Assembly (NCBI GenBank): GCA_045403215.1
Contig: JAXIOW010000109.1
Span: 1-8,220, forward strand
DNA length: 8,220 nt
Source: NS-12 sp045403215
Lineage (GTDB): Bacteria > Nitrospirota > Nitrospiria > Nitrospirales > NS-4
Reading direction: 5' to 3'
Numbering within the stretch: position 1 is the stretch's first letter; the number at the start of each line of letters is the position of its first letter. The position numbers were made by a program, and so were the translations under genes. This document shows positions 4,920 to 8,220 of this stretch, one piece after another. A model generated the notes under the pieces. The model made no database searches, had not been told where the DNA came from, and was given only the letters and a program-made list of their open reading frames with translations.

Positions 4920-5627
4920 TTGAATCGAAAAGACCGCCACCGCCCTGGACGTCTTGTTCCAATTCGAGGTGTCCGTCAGGCCCGGACCAGCGCAGAGCTC
5001 CCCCAACTGAAAAAATTGTTCAAGGGGACAGGAATCAAACTGCCGCCTGTCCCCGAGGCGTTCTCCGAGCGGCTGGAGGAACGCGGGCGCTGGTGTTTAT
5101 CCACTCGCATGGTGAGGCTTTCGCCGTATGACTTTGACTCTTATGTCCAAAAGGCGCGGGGGAAACGCGTTGCGAACTACCTCGTCATTGCTCACGCCGG
5201 TCATGGTGTGAACTCCTACGCCTGGCACTACTATCTCGTGGATGGGGCATTACGGATACTGCTGCAGCTTGGTTGGGGTGGCGTGTATGGGGATCGAAAA
5301 AAAGAAACGGAAGAAATCAATCAATGTTTCCAATTAGTCGCCAAACTCGCTGCGACTGTCCCTGATGCTGTACGACGTGGACGACTCGGAAAGAAGCAAC
5401 GTGTCTTGGTAGCCGGCTCAAACTTTTACGGCTCTTTCTGGGAAAAGAGCGATGAGAAGGGACTTTTCGCCCAGAGCGAAATTCGGGAGATCATGGCGCA
5501 TAGGCAACCCGTTGAGTTCCTGACAGAGATTTTGAATTGGCTGGAGTCTCCCGCCGGCGCCTGGAACAACAAAAGTAGGGTCAGGGGCAGAAAAAGGGGA
5601 CAGGCTACTTTGTTTGGGGTGAATTAG
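4920..5627 (+). CDS. Orphan hypothetical protein with repeat-derived tail
   Basis: This 235-residue protein belongs to no family I recognise. It has a basic N-terminus (RKDRHRPGRLVPIRGVRQAR), then VANYLVIAHAGHGVNSYAWHYYLVDGALRILLQLGWGG (84-121), which looks like a beta-rich core with conserved-type His and Gly residues. Later come RVLVAGSNFYGSFW (161-174) and IREIMAHRQPVEFLTEILNWL (188-208). No membrane helix or signal peptide is clear. The TTG start at 4920 is chosen because GAGG (4910-4913) lies 6 nt upstream and an in-frame stop (TAG 4896-4898) rules out much extension; the first ATG codon comes only at residue 64. The core looks truly coding, but the repeats intrude twice: a GGGGACAGG inverted repeat at 5024-5054 (residues 35-45) and the last 18 codons (5571-5627). 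The original C-terminus is probably lost. Confidence 0.6.
   Translation: MNRKDRHRPGRLVPIRGVRQARTSAELPQLKKLFKGTGIKLPPVPEAFSERLEERGRWCLSTRMVRLSPYDFDSYVQKARGKRVANYLVIAHAGHGVNSYAWHYYLVDGALRILLQLGWGGVYGDRKKETEEINQCFQLVAKLAATVPDAVRRGRLGKKQRVLVAGSNFYGSFWEKSDEKGLFAQSEIREIMAHRQPVEFLTEILNWLESPAGAWNNKSRVRGRKRGQATLFGVN
5024..5054. repeat. GGGGACAGG inverted repeat inside the orphan gene
   Basis: GGGGACAGG (5024-5032) and CCTGTCCCC (5046-5054) form a 9-bp perfect stem with a 13-nt loop in the 5' part of the coding sequence. The same 9-mer occurs at 5596-5604 and 7332-7340, and its reverse complement core at 2253-2260. Confidence 0.75.
5572..5611. repeat. GGGGACAGG element with AAAGTAG/CTACTTT ends
   Basis: AAAGTAG (5572-5578) and CTACTTT (5605-5611) are inverted ends around GGTCAGGGGC and GGGGACAGG. 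It resembles RAYT/REP-type repeats known from other genomes. It encodes the last residues of the orphan protein and leads straight into the composite C-D-E block. Confidence 0.6.
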
Positions 5628-5749
5628 GGTCCGCCTCCTTTTCCCCCTCCGCTTCCTCCCGCCTCGATCTTCAGATGGGGATTAGATTGCTTCGCTGCGC
5701 TCGCAATGACAATGAGGTGAGAACGGGCGCAGCACGCGGCGCCCCTACA
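5628..5749 (+). repeat. Composite repeat C-D-E, copy 1 (fullest)
   Basis: Three parts occur in order. C is GGTCCGCCTCCTTTTCCCCC and CTCCGCTTCCTCCCGCCTCG (5628-5667). D is AGATTGCTTCGCTGCGCTCG (5684-5703) plus CAATGACA. E is GGGCGCAGCACGCGGCGCCC followed by CTACA (5725-5749). E contains GGGCGC/GCGCCC inverted ends. It starts at the base after the orphan gene's stop. The 273-bp gap to 5900 also holds a hairpin at 5768-5789 and no gene I can support. Confidence 0.8.
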
Positions 5750-5754
5750 GCTTC

Positions 5755-5790
5755 CCCCTCACCCGCACCCTCTCCCGCAAGGGGGAGGGA
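5755..5790. repeat. Hairpin repeat F, second copy
   Basis: CCCTCTCCC (5768-5776) pairs with GGGGGAGGG (5781-5789) across a GCAA tetraloop, giving 9 bp including one G-U pair. The CCCCTCACCC lead-in matches the type at 1353-1391. No T-run follows, so termination is unlikely. Confidence 0.7.
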
Positions 5791-5900
5791 TAAAGGGAGG
5801 GCTCTCTCTCCAGGGGCGAGGGACGTTAAATGCCCATTAGACGAATCCAGCCGCCCCGGTGTCTCACTTATGACAGGGGAGGGTACCGAGGGCGCGACTC

Positions 5901-6212
5901 GTGAGCGATATTCTGGTTCGCATCAAGCGTGCGGTGCTAAACGGCCAGTACGCCTTCAGCGAAAAGGCGCGACTGGAGATGGAGGAAGACTGTCTCACCG
6001 AGCTTGACATTGCCGAGGCTATTCTCAATGCGAAATCGATTTATAAGACCATCCGATCGGCCAGCCCGGCTCGCCGAGGCGCCAGGGAACGCCTGTATGT
6101 CATTGAGAGCACGAACATGACTGGACTTCCCATATACACCAAGGGTAAGCTGGTGAAACAAGCAGGCTTGGAGACCTACTATTTCCTGGTTTCATCCAAG
6201 CGATCACGTTAA
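5901..6212 (+). CDS. DUF4258 domain-containing protein, YgiT-linked subfamily (toxin-like)
   Basis: The 103-residue protein carries MSDILVRIKRAVLNGQYAFSEKA (1-23), LTELDIAEAILNA (32-44), IYKTIRSASPARRGARERLYVIESTNMTGLPIYTKGK (47-83) and ETYYFLVSSK (91-100). I recognise this as the DUF4258 subfamily found upstream of YgiT-type zinc-finger genes, a likely MqsRA-type toxin-antitoxin pair in which this would be the RNase-like toxin. GTG 5901 is chosen for its GAGGG site (5888-5892, 8 nt) and because the N-terminus fits the family. The next gene starts 2 nt after its stop, so the two are an operon. It differs clearly from the DUF4258 protein at 2332, so the two are not a recent duplication. Toxin activity is inferred from genome context only. 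Confidence 0.88.
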   Translation: MSDILVRIKRAVLNGQYAFSEKARLEMEEDCLTELDIAEAILNAKSIYKTIRSASPARRGARERLYVIESTNMTGLPIYTKGKLVKQAGLETYYFLVSSKRSR

Positions 6213-6214
6213 AC

Positions 6215-6436
6215 GTGAGTGCGGCCAAGATGAAAATTACAGTCTGCCCGTCGTGCACTAGCAACAAGGTGAAGAAAGTGCGGCGGAGTCTGACCGGCAA
6301 GTTTCATGGGCAGACCTACAAAGTGCCTGCGCTTGAATTCTATGAATGCCTGAATTGCGGCGAAAAAATCTATGACCGCAAAGCCATGAGAAAAATCGAA
6401 GCCCACTCTCCGGCCTTTTCCAAGGCACATTCCTGA
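6215..6436 (+). CDS. YgiT-type zinc finger protein (antitoxin-like)
   Basis: The 73-residue protein has two CxxC pairs, Cys11/Cys14 (VCPSCTSNKVKKV) and Cys45/Cys48 (FYECLNCGEKIYD), that would bind one zinc. The tail RKAMRKIEAHSPAFSKAHS follows. This matches the N-terminal zinc-binding half of MqsA/YgiT antitoxins; it has no C-terminal helix-turn-helix of the full MqsA, so DNA binding is less certain. It probably neutralises the DUF4258 partner. GTG 6215 lies 2 nt after the upstream stop, and ATG 6230, which gives MKITVCPSC and has a GAGTG 8 nt upstream, is an equally good or better start. The stop is followed at once by a C-D-E repeat. Confidence 0.85.
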   Translation: MSAAKMKITVCPSCTSNKVKKVRRSLTGKFHGQTYKVPALEFYECLNCGEKIYDRKAMRKIEAHSPAFSKAHS

Positions 6437-6534
6437 CAGCTTCCCCCTCCGCTTCCTCCCGCCCCACTCTTCCGATCCGAAACCTAGATTCTTCGCTTCG
6501 CTCGGAATGACAGCGTTCACGCGGCGCCCGTACA
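6437..6534 (+). repeat. Composite repeat C-D-E, copy 2
   Basis: The C part (TTCCCCCTCCGCTTCCTCCC, about 6441-6460), the D part (AGATTCTTCGCTTCGCTCGG, 6486-6505, plus AATGACA) and a shortened E part (CACGCGGCGCCCGTACA, 6518-6534) occur in the same order and spacing as at 5628. The block starts 1 bp after the zinc-finger gene's stop. A small GTAAC/GTTAC hairpin (6588-6602) lies between this copy and the convergent minus-strand gene. Confidence 0.75.
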
Positions 6535-6598
6535 GCGGAAAGAAGACGGCAGAAGGCAGACGGGTAGTTCTGGAAGGATAAAGGGAAGTAACGTCTAG

Positions 6599-6832
6599 TT
6601 ACAGCGTTCGAGCGTTGAGCACTTCGTCTTCGCGGAGGGACTCAAGGGCGGAGGCGGGGACGGTGGTGACGGCTATGGTGTCGCCGACGGCGTTAAAGAC
6701 CTCGATGGAATACCCCTCCACGCCGTCAGGGGCGGTGTGGTGGTCCACCAGCTTGACGATGTCGCCGCGACGGAGACGATGCTCCGGCAGGTCGCACGCC
6801 AGTGCCGCATCAGTGTATAGCGCAAACTTCAT
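6599..6832 (-). CDS. DUF4926 domain-containing protein
   Basis: The 77-residue protein reads LACDLPEHRLRRGDIVKLVDHH (11-32), YSIEVFNAVGDTIAVTTVPASALESL (41-66). This is the DUF4926 pattern: a small beta-barrel-like protein with the D.PEHGLRRGD turn and a VEF...G.T..V.T.P strand pair. Its function is unknown; it occurs as the second gene of small two-gene modules and is often proposed to be an immunity or antitoxin-like partner. ATG 6832 is chosen over the adjacent ATG 6835 because GGAGG lies 5 nt upstream of it but only 2 nt from the other. The upstream DUF6883 stop (TGA 6834-6832) overlaps the start, so translation is coupled. Confidence 0.85.
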   Translation of the reverse strand: MKFALYTDAALACDLPEHRLRRGDIVKLVDHHTAPDGVEGYSIEVFNAVGDTIAVTTVPASALESLREDEVLNARTL

Positions 6833-7185
6833 CATGTCCTCCGTGTGTCTGGGATAAGTGTAACGAATTTCGTGACGCCCGACAAGTGCTCGGTTATCCA
6901 GATGGTGCAAACAGCCAGCGGCACGCCGTTTGGGCCGGTGAGCGTACCGCGAATCTCATAGTACCGGCCGAACCTGTTGGATTCGAGCGCCACGGCTTCC
7001 AGTGGCAGAATCTGCGTGCGCAAGTCCCGCAAGAGTCGGTCGGCGTTTCCCCGCGTGTAGCCTGCCCTCGCCAAAAAGGTCGATTTGTCGCCGCGTGCTT
7101 GCGGCAAAAGCAAGTAGCGCGTCAGCTTGCCTTCGGCGATGGTTGTGTCCGCAGGCAGTCTCATGGGGGGCTGCTCGCCGGGCAT
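6832..7185 (-). CDS. DUF6883 domain-containing protein
   Basis: The 117-residue protein contains MRLPADTTIAEGKLTRYLL (8-26), GDKSTFLARAGYTRGNADRL (32-51), YYEIRGTLTGPNGVPLAVCTIWITEH (75-100) and TKFVTLIPD (105-113). I recognise this as DUF6883, a family often found as a C-terminal toxin-like domain or as a stand-alone gene before DUF4926. Its biochemical role is not established. ATG 7185 is chosen because AAAGGAG (7200-7194) lies 8 nt upstream; ATG 7191 has only 2 nt spacing. With the overlapping DUF4926 gene it forms the only minus-strand operon in the window. A weak promoter (TTTACT, 17 nt, TCTAAG on the minus strand) precedes it near 7230. Confidence 0.85.
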   Translation of the reverse strand: MPGEQPPMRLPADTTIAEGKLTRYLLLPQARGDKSTFLARAGYTRGNADRLLRDLRTQILPLEAVALESNRFGRYYEIRGTLTGPNGVPLAVCTIWITEHLSGVTKFVTLIPDTRRT

Positions 7186-7236
7186 AGACATGACTCCTTT
7201 TTCGCTTAGACACTGCTTCTCCCAAAAAGTAAACCC

Positions 7237-7318
7237 GGTCCGCCTCCATTTTCCCCTCCGCTTCCTCCCGCCTCACTCTTCAGATCAGAAAGAGGGCGCA
7301 GCACACGGCGCCCCTACA
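7237..7318 (+). repeat. Composite repeat C-E, copy 3 (D missing)
   Basis: GGTCCGCCTCCATTTTCCCC, CTCCGCTTCCTCCCGCCTCA and CTCTTCAGATCAGAAAGA are followed directly by the E element GGGCGCAGCACACGGCGCCC and CTACA (7294-7318). The D part present in copies 1 and 2 is absent, so the block was assembled or trimmed in steps. It sits upstream of both the minus-strand operon and the plus-strand GroES cluster. Confidence 0.78.
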
Positions 7319-7373
7319 TCGGATTGCAGGCGGGGACAGGTACAGGCGGAAGAGAACCAGTCCCCAGCCGCGC

Positions 7374-7403
7374 TTGACAGGTTCCTCGCGGGTGGCCTAG
7401 CGT
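7374..7403 (+). promoter_or_regulatory. Possible promoter of the 7430-8166 cluster
   Basis: TTGACA (7374-7379) is a perfect -35 match, and TAGCGT (7398-7403) follows after 18 nt as a weak -10 (3 of 6 matches). Transcription would start near 7410, about 20 nt before the GTG of the small gene at 7430. Confidence 0.3.
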
Positions 7404-7429
7404 GGGATCAACCAATACGGGGCATCGCC

Positions 7430-7579
7430 GTGAAACAAGGTTACCGCTTGATCCTTGCGGACAAAGACGGTGTGCTGGTTAGCGAATTCCAACTGACCGA
7501 GAACGACTTGGCTGACCCGGAGGCGTTCGTCGCGACGCTCAAGCAGTCGATCGAGCAGGTCGAAGAGGAAGAAATTTGA
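7430..7579 (+). CDS. Small hypothetical protein
   Basis: The 49-residue acidic protein reads KQGYRLILADKDGVLVSEF (2-20), QLTENDLADPEAFVATLKQS (21-40) and an EQVEEEEI tail. The first half looks like two beta strands around a DKDG turn, and the second half like one helix. I do not recognise the family. GTG 7430 has a GGGGC 8 nt upstream and follows the possible promoter at 7374. An in-frame extension back to at least LDRFLAGGLAWDQP is open and could be coding, but it has no better start. It ends 6 bp before the VF530 gene on the same strand, so it may be the first gene of that cluster. Confidence 0.5.
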   Translation: MKQGYRLILADKDGVLVSEFQLTENDLADPEAFVATLKQSIEQVEEEEI

Positions 7580-7585
7580 GTCCCA

Positions 7586-7813
7586 ATGAACCAGCCATCG
7601 CCCATCTCCCATCCCCGCGATCCGTTGCACGGGATCACGCTGGAGACCATCGTCAGCCAACTGGTTGAGCGGCATGGGTGGGCCGAGATGGGGCGTCGCA
7701 TCCCGGTCCGCTGTTTCCTCCACGACCCAAGCGTGAAATCCAGCCTCACGTTTCTGCGGAAAACGCCCTGGGCGCGCAAGAAGGTCGAAGGGTGGTTCAT
7801 CGCGGAGCTATAA
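7586..7813 (+). CDS. VF530 family DNA-binding protein (DUF2132)
   Basis: The 75-residue protein carries RDPLHGITLETIVSQLVERHGWAEMGRRI (11-39), VRCFLHDPSVKSSLTFLRKTPWARKKVEG (41-69). This is the full VF530 (DUF2132) signature, including the N/DPLHG start, the helical L..LV..YGW segment and the SVKSSLKFLRKTPWAR core. The family is a small helical fold proposed to bind DNA; the cellular role is unknown. Length is normal for the family, with a few extra residues at each end. It lies 6 bp after the small gene and 26 bp before GroES, all on the plus strand, so the three may be co-transcribed. No strong ribosome site precedes ATG 7586, which suggests coupling to the upstream gene. Confidence 0.92.
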   Translation: MNQPSPISHPRDPLHGITLETIVSQLVERHGWAEMGRRIPVRCFLHDPSVKSSLTFLRKTPWARKKVEGWFIAEL

Positions 7814-7839
7814 TCAGCACCAAAGGAGGAGGCATCACC

Positions 7840-8166
7840 ATGGGAATTCAACCGTTACAGGATTGGGTACTGATCGAACCGTCGGAGGCCAAGGAAAAGA
7901 CCGCCGGGGGGATGTTCATCCCCGACACGGCCAAGGAGACACCTGTAGAAGGAAAGGTCCTGGCCGTGGGGAAGGGACGCTGGGAAACACCGGAAAAGAA
8001 GTGGGGAAGTAAACCCAAAGGGAAAGAGGAAAAGGTCTTCAATCCCACGGTCCTCAAACCGGGCGATCAGGTCCTCTACGAGAAATACGGAACGACCCCA
8101 GTCGATCTGGACGGTAAGGAACTCGTTCTCGTCCGCGAGTCCGACGTCCTGGGCTGGAACAACTAA
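7840..8166 (+). CDS. groES: GroES-type co-chaperonin with extended roof loop
   Basis: The 108-residue protein is a chaperonin-10: IQPLQDWVLIEPSEAKEKTAGGMFIPDTAKETPVEGKVLAVGKG spans 3-46 and LKPGDQVLYEKYGTTPVDLDGKELVLVRESDVLG spans 72-105. The mobile loop that binds GroEL is the KTAGGMFIPDTAKE segment (20-33), with MFI in place of the usual I-V-L triad. It is about 10 residues longer than typical GroES, because the roof region (50-68, TPEKKWGSKPKGKEEKVFN) is lengthened and lysine-rich. ATG 7840 is preceded by a very strong AGGAGGAGG site (7824-7832, 7 nt), and the upstream in-frame codons belong to VF530 in another frame. No groEL is in the window; downstream is a repeat. The DWV.I start resembles secondary GroES copies rather than the main operon. 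Confidence 0.93.
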   Translation: MGIQPLQDWVLIEPSEAKEKTAGGMFIPDTAKETPVEGKVLAVGKGRWETPEKKWGSKPKGKEEKVFNPTVLKPGDQVLYEKYGTTPVDLDGKELVLVRESDVLGWNN

Positions 8167-8195
8167 AGCAGGGTGCGGCCCGGCCTGAGAAAGAT

Positions 8196-8220
8196 GGGCG
8201 CAGCACGCGGCGCCCCTACA
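8196..8220 (+). repeat. E element, copy 4 (reaches the window edge)
   Basis: GGGCGCAGCACGCGGCGCCC plus CTACA is identical to the E element at 5725-5749. The preceding GAGAAAGAT resembles the lead-in at 7287. C and D parts are absent. It starts 30 bp after the GroES stop. Confidence 0.8.

Noticed and set aside
4813..4923. Small 36-residue frame (MTNIEGGTTTGG...) whose stop overlaps the TTG of the orphan gene
   Set aside because: No ribosome site for its first ATG and no recognisable family. It could be a leader peptide, but evidence is too weak.
5675..6007. Open frame of 110 codons covering the repeats and the DUF4258 start
   Set aside because: It is built from the D, E and F repeats and overlaps a well-supported gene in another frame.
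1..8220. CRISPR array or tRNA/rRNA genes
   Set aside because: The repeats are not regularly spaced with unique spacers, and I see no cloverleaf with a GTTCRA loop and no ribosomal RNA signature.

Overview
The window is a piece of high-GC bacterial chromosome, most likely from an uncultured Gram-negative lineage. The base composition, the dispersed palindromic repeats and gene families such as ORF6N, DUF4258/YgiT, VF530 and a second-type GroES would fit Nitrospirota, NC10 or a deltaproteobacterial-type group. No marker here fixes the taxon. Ordinary housekeeping genes lie at both ends. Between them is an accessory island of very small genes separated by repeats.

Layout. Positions 2-277 hold the C-terminal end of an M1 aminopeptidase whose last codons run into a REPIN-like inverted repeat (224-285). 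A complete zinc alcohol dehydrogenase follows (294-1292). Positions 1293-1510 are three stacked dispersed palindromes, which lead into an ORF6N-domain gene (1511-2038) carrying a 14-bp near-perfect palindrome inside its coding sequence. Then come a DUF4258/DUF2283 pair (2332-2786), a NYN-domain putative RNase gene (3383-4021) behind a consensus promoter and a leader terminator, and a broken DNA-methyltransferase/DUF4268 remnant (4260-4697). Next are an orphan gene (4920-5627), a DUF4258/YgiT zinc-finger pair (5901-6436), a minus-strand DUF6883/DUF4926 pair (6599-7185), a small hypothetical gene (7430-7579), a VF530 gene (7586-7813) and a GroES co-chaperonin (7840-8166).

The gaps are filled by at least three repeat families. 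Family B is a roughly 100-150 bp structured unit found after the ORF6N, DUF2283 and NYN genes, always in the same orientation. A composite C-D-E block occurs at 5628, 6437 and 7237, with a partial copy at the right edge. The GGGGTCAGA and GGGGACAGG motifs resemble repeats associated with REP/RAYT elements. Several genes end inside these repeats, so their last codons are repeat-derived.

Working view: this is a toxin-antitoxin-like and nuclease-like gene island in which each small module is bracketed by repeats that could serve as recombination or insertion points. The paired overlapping genes (DUF4258/DUF2283, DUF4258/YgiT, DUF6883/DUF4926) are probably translated as coupled two-gene units. 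No transposase, integrase, CRISPR array, rRNA or tRNA is visible in the window.
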